Shown: positions 44,869-56,197, counted from the first letter of the stretch. The stretch is DNA of 64,000 nt from Prochlorococcus marinus (GCF_001180325.1 NZ_CVSZ01000020.1:47625-111624), one strand, 5' to 3'. Notes: a model not told the origin generated them from the letters alone. Numbers and translations are program-made.

Positions 44869-46049
44869 TTACCAATAGTATTAATTTTTTCATTATTTAA
44901 TTTTACTATGGATTCTGTTATTACTTTAATTCCAACAGCAATAGCTCTTTCATCCGGATCAAATTTAGAACTATGAAGAGGAGCACATCCATTGGAACTA
45001 GAAACCCCAAGCCTAAACATAGCTCCAGGAATTTCATTTAAGAATTCAGCGAAATCCTCAGCTCCTAATGATGGTTTTTGTAATTCAATTACATTTTCTT
45101 GACCCAAAACCTTAATTCCCGATTCTCTGAGGACTCTATTTATTGCCGAATTATTATTAACTGAAGGAGTAATTTCTCTAAATATTACTTTTGCATCAGC
45201 TCCACAACTATTAGCTAAAGAAGTGATATTTTCATTGAGCCAATTACCAATATTCGTAAATACTTTACGATTAGTGCATCTAACAGTGCCAATTAAATTA
45301 ACCTTTTCTGCTAGAACATTGAATGCATTGCCACCATTTATTTTCCCAAAAGTTATTACTACTGGATCTAGAGGATCTAACTTCCTTGTTATTGATTCTT
45401 GAATTCCCGAGATAACTTTTGAGGCCGCCCAAATAGCATCAACTCCTTCATGAGGTCGAGCACCATGGCCAGATTTTCCTTTAATCTCAACATTAAGTTC
45501 TCCAGCAGCTGCAGTTAAACTTCCCTCTTTAATGCCAATAGTCCCTACGGATAAATCCGGGTAGACATGAACTCCCAAAATATGGGTTAAACCATTAGTT
45601 GCACCATCCTTAATCATCCATCTAGCTCCACTCGCAATTTCTTCAGCAGGCTGAAAAATTATCCGAGTCCCAAAATTTAGTTTTAAATCCTTAATAATTT
45701 TTGCCACACCCAATCCAATCGAGATATGCAAATCGTGACCACAAGCATGCATAACACCATCTACTTTGGAAGAAAAACTTAATTTAGTTTCCTCAAATAT
45801 TGGTAAAGCATCCATATCCACTCTTAAACCTATAATACCTTTATCTAGGGGGCCAAAATCAGCTGTAACTCCAGTCCTACCTATAGATTCTCTAACATTC
45901 CAACCAATATCTTTTAAAAAACCACTGATCAAGATGGCTGTTTGGTTTTCAAGTCCACTTAATTCCGGATGTTCATGGATATGTCTTCTTAAGTTAATGA
46001 GTTCATCATTAAACGAATCAATTTTCTTATGTAACTGATCTCTATTCAT
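44865..46049 (-). CDS. M20-family amidohydrolase (N-acyl-amino acid hydrolase-like)
   Basis: A 394-residue zinc/manganese amidohydrolase of the IAA-amino-acid/hippurate hydrolase type. Metal-site motifs HACGHDLHISIG, FQPAEE and HPHEGVDA-like GARPHEGVDAIWA are visible, and LHSSKFDPDERAIAVG near the end holds the last ligand. The dimerisation domain between residues 185 and 305 is normal. Substrate is unknown; an acylated amino acid or peptide is likely. It lies three bases after the TPR gene. Confidence 0.88.
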   Translation of the reverse strand: MNRDQLHKKIDSFNDELINLRRHIHEHPELSGLENQTAILISGFLKDIGWNVRESIGRTGVTADFGPLDKGIIGLRVDMDALPIFEETKLSFSSKVDGVMHACGHDLHISIGLGVAKIIKDLKLNFGTRIIFQPAEEIASGARWMIKDGATNGLTHILGVHVYPDLSVGTIGIKEGSLTAAAGELNVEIKGKSGHGARPHEGVDAIWAASKVISGIQESITRKLDPLDPVVITFGKINGGNAFNVLAEKVNLIGTVRCTNRKVFTNIGNWLNENITSLANSCGADAKVIFREITPSVNNNSAINRVLRESGIKVLGQENVIELQKPSLGAEDFAEFLNEIPGAMFRLGVSSSNGCAPLHSSKFDPDERAIAVGIKVITESIVKLNNEKINTIGK

Positions 46050-46052
46050 TAC

Positions 46053-46841
46053 TTATTTTAAATCAATAAAATTCATTAAATCTTTAATTGGTTGTGGAGG
46101 CCATCTTCTTATTTTTTTCAACCATTCTTCATCACTATATCTAGGATCTAATTCAGTTACCGCTATCCAATTACTCTCTGCTTTACCAGCTTCACCATTA
46201 GACCAATTCAAAGCTGTTAAAGCTGCTCTAGCATCTGCAAAATTTGGATAACGTCTAATTAACTTTATTAATTCTTTTTCAGCTTCATCAATATTTCCCA
46301 ACTGGAAATCTGATAACGCCATACTTGACCTAGCCATAGCAAATCCTGGATTATATAAAGCAGCTTTTGAAAATAAGTCTCTTGCTTTGTCCCAATGGGA
46401 TGTAGATCCCTCGACGTTAGCTAAATTATATAATGCAGAGAAATTTTTACTATCTAGGGAAATAACGAACATATAATCCTTTTTCGCTTCCGACCATAAA
46501 CCCAATGATTCCTCAGCTATACCCCTGTTAATGTAAGGATCTATTTCACTAGGATTCAAACTTATTGCCTTATTTTGGTCATCTATTGATCCCTTAACAT
46601 CTCCTACAACAAGTCTTACATTTCCTCTATTGCTAAAACCTGCAGCATCATCAGGATAAGAATCGAGATATTGATTCCATTCTTGTAAAGCGAGATTAAA
46701 TTTTCCGCTTGAAACAAGATCTAACGCATTTTGAAACAAATCCTCTCTCAAAGATAATGAATAGCATGGTGCAATATAAAAAATATTGAAAAAAATAAAA
46801 ATTAATAAAAAACAAACCTTTACTTTTTTAAAAGTTATCAT
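46053..46841 (-). CDS. TPR-repeat protein with signal peptide
   Basis: A 262-residue exported or membrane-anchored TPR protein. I chose the ATG at 46841 because the next residues, [21 protein letters not shown], form a clear N-terminal signal or anchor (positive start, long hydrophobic core, then APCYS). At least four TPR units follow, with [38 protein letters not shown] and [14 protein letters not shown]. The start overlaps ruvB by 14 bases. It may act at the periplasm or thylakoid lumen as a scaffold. No specific partner is known. Confidence 0.75.
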   Translation of the reverse strand: MITFKKVKVCFLLIFIFFNIFYIAPCYSLSLREDLFQNALDLVSSGKFNLALQEWNQYLDSYPDDAAGFSNRGNVRLVVGDVKGSIDDQNKAISLNPSEIDPYINRGIAEESLGLWSEAKKDYMFVISLDSKNFSALYNLANVEGSTSHWDKARDLFSKAALYNPGFAMARSSMALSDFQLGNIDEAEKELIKLIRRYPNFADARAALTALNWSNGEAGKAESNWIAVTELDPRYSDEEWLKKIRRWPPQPIKDLMNFIDLK

Positions 46842-47886
46842 CTTTTGAATCAATGTACTTTTTTCCCAAAGCAGTAAGCAATCTTCCTCGAGGAGTTCTC
46901 GTGAGAAAACCAATTTGAATGAGATATGGCTCAACTACAAATTCTAACATTGAAGAATCATCGCCCAACCCAGATGCAATTGAATCAAGGCCAGTTGGAA
47001 TATTATTATTTTGATTAAGAAAAGATAGATAGTGTCTATCTAAAGAATCCAATCCTTTTTCGTCTATTTGGTAAGAATTTAAAGCTTTTTTTATTACATT
47101 CACTGAGATAGTATTAGTTTTCATAACAACTTGAGCATAATCTCTAACTCGTCTTAATAATCTTAAAGCAATTCTTGGAGTACCTCGAGATATCTTTGCC
47201 AAATCATAAGATGCTTCATCTTCTAAATTGAGGTTTATTAATCGGGAGAAATTAACAATAATTTGCTTTAATTCATCACATGTATAAAATTCAATTTTCT
47301 GAGATATCCCAAATCTGTCTCTAAGTGGTGCACTTATTGAGGCTAATTTAGTTGTCGCGCCAATCAGAGTAAACCTAGGAAGATTAATTGTTCTGCAACG
47401 GGCTCCCCTATTAGCTCCCATAGTTAAGTCAAGTCTAAAATCCTCCATTGCAGAATATAACAACTCTTCAGTTAACCTATTTAAGCGATGTATCTCATCG
47501 ATAAATAAAACTTCACCTTCTTTTAATCCAAGAAGTAAACCTACAATATCTCTTGGTCTCTCAATTGCTGGTGCAGTCGCAATCCTACATTTTGTATTCA
47601 ATTCGTTGGCTATCAAAGAAGCAAGAGTAGTCTTACCTAGACCAGGCTGTCCATATAAAAGAGTATGCTCCAAAGGTTCTTTTCTAATAATTGAAGCATC
47701 TATAGCTATTCTTAAAGAAGATTTAAGTTGTTCTTGGCCAATAAATTCTTTTAAATTACGAGGCCGGGCTAAGTTAAAATTATTATTTCTCTTTTCTTCT
47801 GGAATGTTTTTTGAATCAACTAGCCTAAGTTCTTTTTTACGAAAAGAAAAGTCATTATCGCCTATATTGGAAGAAATTATTGCCAT
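46828..47886 (-). CDS. ruvB: Holliday junction branch-migration ATPase RuvB
   Basis: A 352-residue AAA+ motor that drives branch migration with RuvA. Walker [12 protein letters not shown] near residue 80, Walker [11 protein letters not shown], sensor 1 LIGATTK and the C-terminal winged-helix end [16 protein letters not shown] are intact. The N-terminal extension of about 30 residues is usual in cyanobacteria. It is divergent from smpB across 53 bases and heads a four-gene minus-strand run. Confidence 0.96.
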   Translation of the reverse strand: MAIISSNIGDNDFSFRKKELRLVDSKNIPEEKRNNNFNLARPRNLKEFIGQEQLKSSLRIAIDASIIRKEPLEHTLLYGQPGLGKTTLASLIANELNTKCRIATAPAIERPRDIVGLLLGLKEGEVLFIDEIHRLNRLTEELLYSAMEDFRLDLTMGANRGARCRTINLPRFTLIGATTKLASISAPLRDRFGISQKIEFYTCDELKQIIVNFSRLINLNLEDEASYDLAKISRGTPRIALRLLRRVRDYAQVVMKTNTISVNVIKKALNSYQIDEKGLDSLDRHYLSFLNQNNNIPTGLDSIASGLGDDSSMLEFVVEPYLIQIGFLTRTPRGRLLTALGKKYIDSKDDNF

Positions 47887-47939
47887 AATGAAAGGTTAAT
47901 TGCAATTGTTCTGAGTAGAAAGATTTTTTAAAAACTAAA

Positions 47940-48434
47940 ATGGCAAAAAATTCAAACAAAGTTAAAAAAAATACTAATAAAGGAAATAATTTTAAACTTC
48001 TAGCTGATAATAGATATGCAAAATTTCAATATTCAATATCTGAAACAATCGAAGCTGGAATTGAGCTTTTAGGGACTGAAGTAAAGTCCATCAGAAACGG
48101 AAAAGCAAATTTAAGAGACGGATACTGTTCATTCAGAGATGGGGAGATCTTATTATTAAATGTTCACATTTCACCACATAAAAATGTGGGGTCTTTCTTT
48201 AATCATGATCCACTTAGAAATAGAAAGTTGCTTCTACATAAAAAAGAAATTATAAAAATGAAATCTAATACTGAAAAAAAAGGAATGACTATTGTTCCAT
48301 TATCTCTTTATTTAAAAGGCTCATGGATAAAACTAACTATTGGAGTTGGCAAAGGGAAAAAATTACATGACAAACGACAAGATGAAAAACAAAAAAGCAT
48401 AAAAAAAGAAATCAACTCTGCACTAAAAAGATAA
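47940..48434 (+). CDS. smpB: SsrA-binding protein (trans-translation)
   Basis: A 164-residue RNA-binding protein that loads tmRNA onto stalled ribosomes. [39 protein letters not shown] and the C-terminal tail [14 protein letters not shown] are canonical. The N-terminal run of Lys/Asn is low complexity. The tmRNA gene itself is not in this window. Confidence 0.96.
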   Translation: MAKNSNKVKKNTNKGNNFKLLADNRYAKFQYSISETIEAGIELLGTEVKSIRNGKANLRDGYCSFRDGEILLLNVHISPHKNVGSFFNHDPLRNRKLLLHKKEIIKMKSNTEKKGMTIVPLSLYLKGSWIKLTIGVGKGKKLHDKRQDEKQKSIKKEINSALKR

Positions 48435-48460
48435 AAGATTAGGCAGAATTATTGAAAATA

Positions 48461-48706
48461 TCAATCTAAACTTACTGAACTGGGAGGTGGGGAAGGATCT
48501 GGATCTGCAATTAGCATATGCTGCAATACAGTTTCTGGCCTCTCACTATCTCTCCAACGAATTTTGTATGCAGGCATTTTTGTACCTCTACTTGTAGTTT
48601 GCTCTACTGGTTCAATAACCCATCCTCTTCTTGATCGGCCTTGAGGATTTCTTTTTACTACTGCATCCGCGTGTTTGAAACGGAAACCAACACGTTCACC
48701 ACTCAT
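48461..48706 (-). CDS. Conserved hypothetical protein
   Basis: An 81-residue protein with a compact, probably beta-rich core: GERVGFRFKHADAVVKRNP, RRGWVIEPV and PAYKIRWRDSERPETVLQHML, ending in a Pro/Ser tail. The pattern resembles small SH3-like or KOW-like proteins, but no family is recognised. It uses relatively GC-rich residues (Arg, Pro, Gly) for this genome, consistent with an old conserved cyanobacterial gene. It lies 29 bases upstream-side of lysS on the same strand, the likely co-transcribed neighbour. Confidence 0.6.
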   Translation of the reverse strand: MSGERVGFRFKHADAVVKRNPQGRSRRGWVIEPVEQTTSRGTKMPAYKIRWRDSERPETVLQHMLIADPDPSPPPSSVSLD

Positions 48707-48735
48707 TTAAAAAATTTCGTATTGGATTAATTTAA

Positions 48736-50274
48736 CTATTTTACTTCATTCGAGGGTAATTTTTCACTTTTTTTGGAAGTTATTTCTGGTTTTAACAATG
48801 GGAAAGGGATTACATCTCTAATTGATGCGCTATTAGTAATTAACATAATTAGCCTATCAATGCCTATACCTAATCCTCCCGTAGGCGGCATGCCAATCTC
48901 TAAAGCATTCAAAAAATCTTCATCTATACAGTGAGCCTCAAGATCTCCTTTATCTCTAAGAGATTGCTGTAATTGCATTCTTTCTCTTTGATCTACTGGA
49001 TCTATCAACTCACTAAACGCATTTGCCAGTTCTCTACCAACAATGAATAATTCAAATCTCTGAACTATTTCTTTATTATCAAGATGAGGCCTAGCTAAAG
49101 GAGAAATTTCAACAGGATAATCAATAACAAAAGTGGGTTCTATAAGTTTTGATTCTACTTTTTGCTCGAAGACCTCATTTAAAAGTCTTCCCATAGTATT
49201 TACTTTATTAGAACACTCAACATTGATATTTTTAACGGCTTGTTTTGCTGCTAGAAAGTCTCCACTGAAAGAATCAAAATCAATCCCTGTATATTTTTTG
49301 ACAATATCTTTCATGGATATTCTTAACCAAGGCTTAGAAAAATCAATTTCTTTATTTTGATAATTTATAATTAAAGATCCAGATGCATCAGCTACGATAT
49401 CTTTAATCAATTCTTCAGTTAAATTCATCATATCTACATAATCAGAATAAGCTTCATAAATTTCAACTGAGGTGAATTCTGGATTATGCCTTGTACTTAT
49501 CCCCTCGTTACGGAAGATTCTTCCCAATTCATATACTTTCTCAAAACCTCCAACAACCATTCTTTTTAAGTGTAATTCTGTAGCTATTCTTAGATATAGC
49601 GGAATATCTAATGTATTGTGATGAGTTATAAATGGTCTTGCTTCAGCACCACCAGCTTCAGATTGCAGAATTGGAGTCTCTATCTCTAAAAAATTTCTAT
49701 TATCTAGCCATTTTCTTATAAAACTTATACATTTTGCTCTTGTTTTAAATACATTTTTAGAGTGAGGATTTACTATTAAATCTAAATAACGTTGTCTATA
49801 TCTTTTTTCAATATCAGTCAATCCATGCCATTTATCTGGAAGAGGTTGTAATGATTTGGATAACATTTCCCATTTTTCTACCTTAATTGAAAGCTCACCT
49901 TTATTAGTTTTTTTAATAGTTCCATAGACGCCTATCCAATCACCAATATCTACTATTTCCTTGAGATCTTCAAAAGAAAGTAGTTTTTGTTTTTCTAAAT
50001 TTAGATTAATAATCCTTTTATCTAGATAAAGCTGAATCTGACCTTCTTGATCGCATATTGTAAAAAAGGCAATTTTGCCCATTACCCTTTTTGCCAAAAC
50101 TCTACCAGCAATTGAAACACTGAAGTCTTCCTCTTGACCATTTTCTAGATAATCAAATTCTTTAATAAGAAAACTGGTAGTATGTGATACCTTAAAGCTC
50201 TGTGCGTAAGAAGCAAATCCTTTATTAACTAGTGAACTAGCTTTTTGTAAGCGCGCTTCTTTTATTTCAGACAA
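48736..50274 (-). CDS. lysS: Lysyl-tRNA synthetase, class II
   Basis: A 512-residue class IIb synthetase. The N-terminal OB-fold anticodon domain shows [23 protein letters not shown] residues (key: GRVLAKR, GKIAFF), motif 2 is [15 protein letters not shown] with [10 protein letters not shown], and motif 3 is [13 protein letters not shown] near the C-terminus. The length is standard. It probably shares a transcript with the 81-residue gene downstream. Confidence 0.97.
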   Translation of the reverse strand: MSEIKEARLQKASSLVNKGFASYAQSFKVSHTTSFLIKEFDYLENGQEEDFSVSIAGRVLAKRVMGKIAFFTICDQEGQIQLYLDKRIINLNLEKQKLLSFEDLKEIVDIGDWIGVYGTIKKTNKGELSIKVEKWEMLSKSLQPLPDKWHGLTDIEKRYRQRYLDLIVNPHSKNVFKTRAKCISFIRKWLDNRNFLEIETPILQSEAGGAEARPFITHHNTLDIPLYLRIATELHLKRMVVGGFEKVYELGRIFRNEGISTRHNPEFTSVEIYEAYSDYVDMMNLTEELIKDIVADASGSLIINYQNKEIDFSKPWLRISMKDIVKKYTGIDFDSFSGDFLAAKQAVKNINVECSNKVNTMGRLLNEVFEQKVESKLIEPTFVIDYPVEISPLARPHLDNKEIVQRFELFIVGRELANAFSELIDPVDQRERMQLQQSLRDKGDLEAHCIDEDFLNALEIGMPPTGGLGIGIDRLIMLITNSASIRDVIPFPLLKPEITSKKSEKLPSNEVK

Positions 50275-50323
50275 AATTTATTTTATTTATTTGTTTTATT
50301 TAATAAAATTATCAGACTATGGC

Positions 50324-51070
50324 TCAACTTGCCAAAGATGTTGCTGTTTCACCAACTCTCTGAGATGCGTAACCAATTCCTCTAACAGTTAATATTAATT
50401 CTGGATTTCTTGGATCTGGTTCTAGTTTACCTCTTAATCTAGCTACATATACATCTACAACTCTTAAATCTGCTGCTCTACGAGGAGGATAACCCCATAG
50501 CTGTTCTAAAATTTCTGCTCTCGGAACAACCTTTCCAGGCTCGTCAAACAATAATTCTAGGAGGCTAAATTCAGTATAAGTTAAGCTAATTCTATCTCCT
50601 GCTCTTGAAACTTGTCTGCGATTAGTATCAACAACTAAACTTCCAAATTTCATAACTCCTTTGCCTGAGGGAACTTCTTTAGTTTCCGTAACTGATACAG
50701 TTGGGCCCATTCTTCTCAAAATGGTTGCTATTCTAGCCTCTAACTCTTTTGGGCTAAATGGTTTAGATAAGTAATCATCAGCCCCTAAATCCAAACCTGC
50801 AACTCTCTCTGAAATAGCCTCTAGAGCTGTTAAGAATATTATTGGAACAACTGATTCAGCTCTGATTCTTCTACAAACAGCAAATCCATCCATTTTTGGA
50901 AGCATAACATCAAGAACTATCAAATCAGGGGAATCCTTGTGAAAAGACTCAAGAGCTTCTTCGCCGTTAGTAGCTGAATACACTTGATATCCTGCTAGTT
51001 GAAGCCTCGTAACTAATACCTTCAAAACTGCTGGTTCATCATCAACAACTAAAATTCTTGCTTTTGACAT
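50324..51070 (-). CDS. OmpR/PhoB-family response regulator, RpaB-like
   Basis: A 248-residue two-domain regulator. The receiver domain has the acidic pair DDE near residue 10-12, phospho-acceptor Asp54 in LIVLDVMLPKMDG, and the Lys in SKPFSPKELEARI. The winged-helix DNA-binding domain (about residues 135-240) ends with VDVYVARLRGKLEPDPRNPELIL. It resembles RpaB in GADDYLSKPFSPKELEARI but differs elsewhere, so I do not call it RpaA or RpaB. No cognate kinase is adjacent, and the 178-base leader holds no site I could identify. Confidence 0.9.
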   Translation of the reverse strand: MSKARILVVDDEPAVLKVLVTRLQLAGYQVYSATNGEEALESFHKDSPDLIVLDVMLPKMDGFAVCRRIRAESVVPIIFLTALEAISERVAGLDLGADDYLSKPFSPKELEARIATILRRMGPTVSVTETKEVPSGKGVMKFGSLVVDTNRRQVSRAGDRISLTYTEFSLLELLFDEPGKVVPRAEILEQLWGYPPRRAADLRVVDVYVARLRGKLEPDPRNPELILTVRGIGYASQRVGETATSLAS

Positions 51071-51248
51071 AGTTAAAAAAGATTTCTAGATATTTCAAAG
51101 CAAAAACTATTGCATTGAACATTTATTCTAACAATTAAAAATATAACATTAAGAACCCTCAAAGAGATATTCCTAAGGTTTACAGATATTTTAAATGATT
51201 TGAAAATATATATAAATTTTTTCAAAAACTTTTACTTTTTGGCAAAAT

Positions 51249-51770
51249 TTATTGGGGTATTTTTCTTCTTGAAAATTTAAACATTCTTAAAAGTTGAGAG
51301 CAAATAAAAGGAGCAAAAAAACCTGTTAAAAAAACTTCCGCTAATATATTTTTAACGCTGGGAATCAACATTAAAAAATTACTATCTGAAGAATTTCTAA
51401 ACAAAATTTGTAAAAAATAAAGAATCCCACATAAAAAACTTCCAAAAGAACAAATTAAACCATACCTAAAATGCCCCAACAAAAAATCACTATGTAATTT
51501 AATTCTCCCAAACAAAAAACCACAAAAAATTAAGCCTGGTATTTGAGTAAAACTTTCATTTAAAGTTAGAGAATCTAATATGAGACCTAAAAACAAACCA
51601 ACAAGTAATCCATTGATTGGTCCATTAATAATTGACCAAGGCAATAACCAAAATAATGGCCAATATGGCTGAACACCTAAAAATCCAAGCCAATTAGGGT
51701 GCCACAAAAAAATTATTGGGATAAAAATAAAGCTTATTATGTATAATTTTTTTAAAAAAAATTTATTCAT
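51249..51770 (-). CDS. mreD: Rod-shape protein MreD-like
   Basis: A 173-residue membrane protein with five to six hydrophobic segments. I chose the ATG at 51770 (MNKFFLKKLYI), which overlaps the mreC stop by one base (TGATG), rather than an upstream ATG at 51800. The segments PYWPLFWLLPW and GLLVGLFLGLILDSL fit the MreD pattern. It is the last gene of the mreB-mreC-mreD operon. MreD is poorly conserved, so the call leans on context. Confidence 0.82.
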   Translation of the reverse strand: MNKFFLKKLYIISFIFIPIIFLWHPNWLGFLGVQPYWPLFWLLPWSIINGPINGLLVGLFLGLILDSLTLNESFTQIPGLIFCGFLFGRIKLHSDFLLGHFRYGLICSFGSFLCGILYFLQILFRNSSDSNFLMLIPSVKNILAEVFLTGFFAPFICSQLLRMFKFSRRKIPQ

Positions 51771-52519
51771 CAAATATTTACTTTCAAAATTTGCACCCAA
51801 TCAATTACATGAGGTTTTGCTAAAAGTGAAATTTTTGCCGTTTTTTTTGATTTCAATGTCTCATCAACAGATTGGACGATACCAATAGGGATATTTGGAG
51901 GTAATAACGTACTAGCAGGAGATGATGATACAATATCTCCTATTTTAATATCAGCATCTTTTGAATAGAGTATTAGGCTTGGATAATCATCACCTAAACC
52001 AACAAGTAATCCATTGATTTGAATTCTATCCACCCAAACACCTAATTTACTTTCTGGAGAAGTTATTAAAGTTACCGACGAAGTGAATAAAGAAGTATTC
52101 TTTACTCTTCCTAATAATCCACCCGGACCAATCACAATATTACCAATTTCTACTCCATCATTTGAACCTTTATTTAAAATTATTTGTCTCCACCAACTAC
52201 CTGTTTTTCTCGAAATAACTGCAGCTGAAATATGTTCATCATTAGATGATTCTTGAAGAGATAGGATTTGTCGCAATCTTATATTATCTTTTTTAAGAAG
52301 ATTTAACTTGATTAAATATTCTTGGTCACTACTCTCAAGAATAATTTCTTTTTGAAATTGACCAGGCCAAAAAGGTTTTGAAATGAAATAATAAAAATCT
52401 TTATAAAAAGCTCCTTTTGATATTCTTACAAACACTAAAAATAAAAAAATTGCAAAAAATCGCCAATTTTTATTTTTATGCCACCAACGACTCGCAAAAA
52501 TTCGTCGGATACCTAACAT
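51770..52519 (-). CDS. mreC: Cell-shape protein MreC
   Basis: A 249-residue bitopic protein with one N-terminal span (about residues 20-38), a coiled-coil stretch near residue 65-90 and the beta-rich MreC core with AAVISRKTGSWWRQIILNKGSNDGV and GPGGLLGRV. MreC links cytoplasmic MreB to periplasmic wall synthases. It begins four bases after mreB and ends overlapping mreD by one base. Confidence 0.9.
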   Translation of the reverse strand: MLGIRRIFASRWWHKNKNWRFFAIFLFLVFVRISKGAFYKDFYYFISKPFWPGQFQKEIILESSDQEYLIKLNLLKKDNIRLRQILSLQESSNDEHISAAVISRKTGSWWRQIILNKGSNDGVEIGNIVIGPGGLLGRVKNTSLFTSSVTLITSPESKLGVWVDRIQINGLLVGLGDDYPSLILYSKDADIKIGDIVSSSPASTLLPPNIPIGIVQSVDETLKSKKTAKISLLAKPHVIDWVQILKVNI

Positions 52520-52523
52520 AACA

Positions 52524-53576
52524 TTAATCTCTTATTGCATTCCTTATAAATTCTGGAGTGTCAACAACTCTTTTGAGTTTTTTAAAGTCATCTAAAACCT
52601 CTCCACAACCATTCACCACGCAAAGCAGTGGGTTTTCTGCTATGTGAGTAAAAATTCCTGTTTCATCGCTCAATAAATCATTAATACCTCTCACTAAAGC
52701 TCCACCACCTGCAAGCATAATCCCTCTATCAACTATGTCTGCAGCAAGTTCAGGAGGGGTTCTCTCTAAAGTTCGTTTTACAGCTTCGACTATTTTGCTA
52801 AGTGTCTCAGCCATGGCTTCTCTGATTTCTCCTGATGTCAAAGTGACTGACCTAGGTAGACCAGATAAAAGATGCAGACCTCTAACCTCTAAAGTAGTTT
52901 TATCAAAATCATCATCTGGAAATGCAGATCCAATTTTTATCTTAATATCTTCTGCAGTTCTCTCTCCAACAACTAAATTATGAACTTTTTTAAGATAGAG
53001 AGCAATTGATTCGTTTATTTCATCGCCTGCTATTCGAACAGATTCACTCAAAACAGTTCCTCCTAAACTTAATACTGCAACTTCAGTAGTACCTCCGCCA
53101 ATATCAACAATCATTGTTCCAATGGGCTCAGTTACTGGTAATGATGCTCCTATTGCGGCTGCAACAGGTTCATCAATTAAATGCACTTCTCTGGCTCCCG
53201 CTAATCCAGCTTCTCTTACTGCTCTTCGCTCAACACTAGTAACTCCACTTGGAATACCAATTACTATTCTTGGGGCTACTATCCCTTTGCCTTCATTACA
53301 TTTTTGAATAAATGTTTTTATCATTTGTTCTGCAGCATCAAAATCTGCAATCACCCCATCTCTTAGTGGTCTTACGGCTCTTATATTGCCAGGGGTCCTT
53401 CCAAGCATTAATTTTGCTTCTTTACCAACAGCTAATGGAATTCCTTCTTCTAAATCCATAGCTACAACAGAAGGTTCTTGTAAAACTACCCCTTTTCCTG
53501 ATACGTGTATGAGAGTATTGGCCGTTCCCAAATCAATACCAATATCTCGAGAAAATTTAAATCTGTTAAAAATCAC
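52524..53576 (-). CDS. mreB: Rod-shape-determining actin homologue MreB
   Basis: A 350-residue actin-like ATPase that positions the elongation machinery. Nucleotide-binding motifs [13 protein letters not shown] (phosphate 1), [17 protein letters not shown] (phosphate 2) and [13 protein letters not shown] (adenosine loop) are intact. The length is normal. It starts mreBCD, which together with rodA at 11799 would support elongated growth. It is divergent from ssb across 133 bases. Confidence 0.97.
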   Translation of the reverse strand: MIFNRFKFSRDIGIDLGTANTLIHVSGKGVVLQEPSVVAMDLEEGIPLAVGKEAKLMLGRTPGNIRAVRPLRDGVIADFDAAEQMIKTFIQKCNEGKGIVAPRIVIGIPSGVTSVERRAVREAGLAGAREVHLIDEPVAAAIGASLPVTEPIGTMIVDIGGGTTEVAVLSLGGTVLSESVRIAGDEINESIALYLKKVHNLVVGERTAEDIKIKIGSAFPDDDFDKTTLEVRGLHLLSGLPRSVTLTSGEIREAMAETLSKIVEAVKRTLERTPPELAADIVDRGIMLAGGGALVRGINDLLSDETGIFTHIAENPLLCVVNGCGEVLDDFKKLKRVVDTPEFIRNAIRD

Positions 53577-53709
53577 AATAAGGAATTTCTTTTTACAAAT
53601 AATATATCTATTTTTGGATAAGCTATCGGAATTCTATAGTTTAGTTATGAATAGCACGTAAAACTTTGAGCAAAATCTGAAAATTTGAGTAGTATTAAAA
53701 AAAAAAATT

Positions 53710-54081
53710 ATGGAAATTAACACAATTAATCTTGTTGGAAGAGCAGGACGAGAACCAGATGTCAGATATTTTGAATCAGGTAGTATCGTGGCGAATTTCA
53801 CAATTGCTGTTAACAGAAGAAGCAGAGATGAAGAGCCAGATTGGTTCAATTTGGAAATATGGGGCAAGCAAGCACAAATAGCGGCAGATTATGTGAAAAA
53901 AGGATCATTAATTGGAATTACAGGAAGCTTTAAAATTGACAGTTGGAAAGATAAAAATACAGGAGAAGATAGATACAAACCAGTTGTTAGGGTAGATAGA
54001 TTAAACTTACTAGGTTCACGAAAAGACTCTGATAATAACCAATATTCCAACAGCAATAACTCAAGTGAAATTCCCTTCTAA
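53710..54081 (+). CDS. ssb: Single-stranded DNA-binding protein
   Basis: A 123-residue SSB with a single OB fold. INTINLVGRAGREPDVRYFESG, VANFTIAVNRR and WFNLEIWGKQAQIAADYVKKG match the OB core. The C-terminal tail is short, asparagine-rich and ends in SSEIPF, keeping the terminal IPF that binds partner proteins. The length is at the small end, as in other cyanobacteria. It overlaps the convergent DedA gene by four bases. Confidence 0.93.
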   Translation: MEINTINLVGRAGREPDVRYFESGSIVANFTIAVNRRSRDEEPDWFNLEIWGKQAQIAADYVKKGSLIGITGSFKIDSWKDKNTGEDRYKPVVRVDRLNLLGSRKDSDNNQYSNSNNSSEIPF

Positions 54082-54737
54082 GCTTTATTTTTTTTCAAAA
54101 ATCTTTTAAGTATTTTTATAAAAAAATATAAGAAAATTAAAATTAAAATTGGCTTTACAACATATTTGATTTGATCTAAGTAAGTTTCAATGATTATATA
54201 GTTTTCACCAAATAAATACCCTGAATAAGTGAGAAGTGCTACCCATATCAAGCTACCAAGTGTAGTCCAAATCAAAAATTTTCTTAATGGCATAAGTTCT
54301 ATACCAGCGGGAACTGAAATTAAAGTTCTTATGCCTGGTACTAATCGGCCCCAAAAAACTAAAGAAACCCCATATTTATCAAACCACCTTTTACTTTTAC
54401 TTAGATCATTAGCAGAAATACCCAGATATCTTCCATTTTTATCTAGAAAATTTGTAAGTCTTTTTTCATTTACTAACCTTCCTAAATAATACCAAGGCAA
54501 TGATCCTAAGATCGTTCCTAGTAATCCCCAAAAAACTAAAAAATAGAAGTTTAATTTTTGTTGATAAACAAAAAAACCACCCAACGGCATAATAATTTCC
54601 GAAGGTATCGGGGGGATTATATTTTCTAAAAACATAGCCAGACAAATAGTAAGGTATGCAATTATTGAATTTTTTTCAACAGCTAAACTGATGTAATCAG
54701 GAATTGAAGTAAGAAAATTTGCAAAAATTAAACTCAA
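54078..54737 (-). CDS. DedA-family membrane protein
   Basis: A 219-residue DedA/VTT-domain membrane protein. Typical landmarks are FLENIIPPIPSEIIMPLGGF, GLLGTILGSLPWYYLGR and the FWGRLVPGIRTLISVPAGI segment with the conserved Arg-Pro. Four to six membrane spans are expected. DedA proteins move lipids or undecaprenyl phosphate across the membrane. It follows the ahcY stop side by two bases on the same strand and is likely co-transcribed with ahcY. Confidence 0.92.
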   Translation of the reverse strand: MSLIFANFLTSIPDYISLAVEKNSIIAYLTICLAMFLENIIPPIPSEIIMPLGGFFVYQQKLNFYFLVFWGLLGTILGSLPWYYLGRLVNEKRLTNFLDKNGRYLGISANDLSKSKRWFDKYGVSLVFWGRLVPGIRTLISVPAGIELMPLRKFLIWTTLGSLIWVALLTYSGYLFGENYIIIETYLDQIKYVVKPILILIFLYFFIKILKRFLKKNKA

Positions 54738-54739
54738 TC

Positions 54740-56158
54740 TTAGTATCTATAAAGTTCTGGTTTATAAGGACCTTCAACTGAGACATTGATGTATTCAGCC
54801 TGTTCTTTAGTTAATTTTGTTAATTTTGCACCAATTTTATCTAAATGCAATCTAGCTACCATTTCATCTAGATGTTTTGGTAATACATAAACCTCTTTGG
54901 AATAATGTTCTGACTTATTGAAAAGTTCGATTTGAGCAAGTACTTGATTAGTAAAAGAATTACTCATAACAAAGCTTGGGTGGCCAGTAGCACAGCCTAA
55001 ATTGACTAATCTACCTTCAGCCAAAAGAATGATTTTATTTCCACTAGGTAAAGTTATGTGATCAACCTGCGGTTTAATATTTTCCCATTGATAATTTTTT
55101 AATGAAGCTACATCAATTTCATTGTCGAAATGTCCAATATTACAAACTATAGCTTCATTCTTCATCTTGATAAGATTTTCATGTGTTATTACTTGATAGT
55201 TACCAGTAGCAGTAACAAAGATATCTATATCTTTCACAACATCATCTAGAGTAACAACGCTAAAACCTTCCATTGCTGCTTGAAGAGCGCAAATTGGATC
55301 AACTTCGGCAACTTTTACGATTGCACCAAGCCCACGTAATGACTGAGCGGAGCCCTTACCTACATCGCCAAAACCCATTACTAAAGCGACTTTCCCAGCA
55401 ATCATCACGTCAGTTGCACGCTTTATACTATCAACTAATGATTCGCGGCAGCCATATAAATTATCAAATTTGCTTTTAGTTACTGAATCATTTACGTTGA
55501 TAGCAGGAAAAGGTAAAGCATTTTGATTTTGCAGTTGATAAAGTCTTGCAACTCCCGTTGTAGTTTCTTCAGTGACGCCAATGATATTACTCTTGATTCT
55601 AGAATAGAACTTACTATCATTTTTCAACTTAGACTTGATAGAGTTGAATAAGGCAATTTCTTCTTCATTACTGGGATTATCTAAAACAGATAAATCTTTT
55701 TCTGCTTTACTACCGAGTATTAATAAGCCAGTTGCATCTCCCCCATCATCAAGAATCATATTTGGAGAGTCTGAACCCCAGTCAAGGATATAGTGAGTAT
55801 ATTGCCAATATTCGTCAAGGGTCTCACCTTTTTTTGCATATACAGAAATTCCTAGATCTGCGATAGCTGCAGCCGCATGATCTTGAGTTGAAAAAATATT
55901 GCATGAAGCCCATTTTACTTCTGCACCAAGATCAACAAGAGTTTCTATCAAGACAGCTGTTTGAATAGTCATATGAAGACTTCCAGCTATTTTTGCACCT
56001 TTAAGTGGCTTTTCAGATTGATATTTATCTCTAAGTGCCATTAGTCCAGGCATTTCTGTTTCAGCAATTTTAATTTCTTTACGACCAAAATCTGATAACG
56101 AGATATCAGCAATTATGTAGTTAGGTATAGATGTTTTAACTGAATTAGCTATGACCAT
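54740..56158 (-). CDS. ahcY: Adenosylhomocysteinase
   Basis: A 472-residue NAD-containing enzyme that splits S-adenosylhomocysteine to adenosine and homocysteine, relieving product inhibition of methyltransferases. The NAD-binding [19 protein letters not shown] near residue 260, [13 protein letters not shown] and the C-terminal [32 protein letters not shown] end (key: [11 protein letters not shown]) are conserved. The length is standard for cyanobacteria. It follows tsaE divergently across 39 bases; the 5' leader is too short for a riboswitch. Confidence 0.97.
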   Translation of the reverse strand: MVIANSVKTSIPNYIIADISLSDFGRKEIKIAETEMPGLMALRDKYQSEKPLKGAKIAGSLHMTIQTAVLIETLVDLGAEVKWASCNIFSTQDHAAAAIADLGISVYAKKGETLDEYWQYTHYILDWGSDSPNMILDDGGDATGLLILGSKAEKDLSVLDNPSNEEEIALFNSIKSKLKNDSKFYSRIKSNIIGVTEETTTGVARLYQLQNQNALPFPAINVNDSVTKSKFDNLYGCRESLVDSIKRATDVMIAGKVALVMGFGDVGKGSAQSLRGLGAIVKVAEVDPICALQAAMEGFSVVTLDDVVKDIDIFVTATGNYQVITHENLIKMKNEAIVCNIGHFDNEIDVASLKNYQWENIKPQVDHITLPSGNKIILLAEGRLVNLGCATGHPSFVMSNSFTNQVLAQIELFNKSEHYSKEVYVLPKHLDEMVARLHLDKIGAKLTKLTKEQAEYINVSVEGPYKPELYRY

Positions 56159-56197
56159 TTCAAGTAAGTAATTTTTCTCTTAAACTATAAATGATTT

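Noticed and set aside
51071..51248. 178-base gap between the response regulator and mreD
   Set aside because: No convincing hairpin, tRNA, riboswitch or small gene is visible. It is likely leader DNA for the regulator gene plus 3' sequence of mreD.
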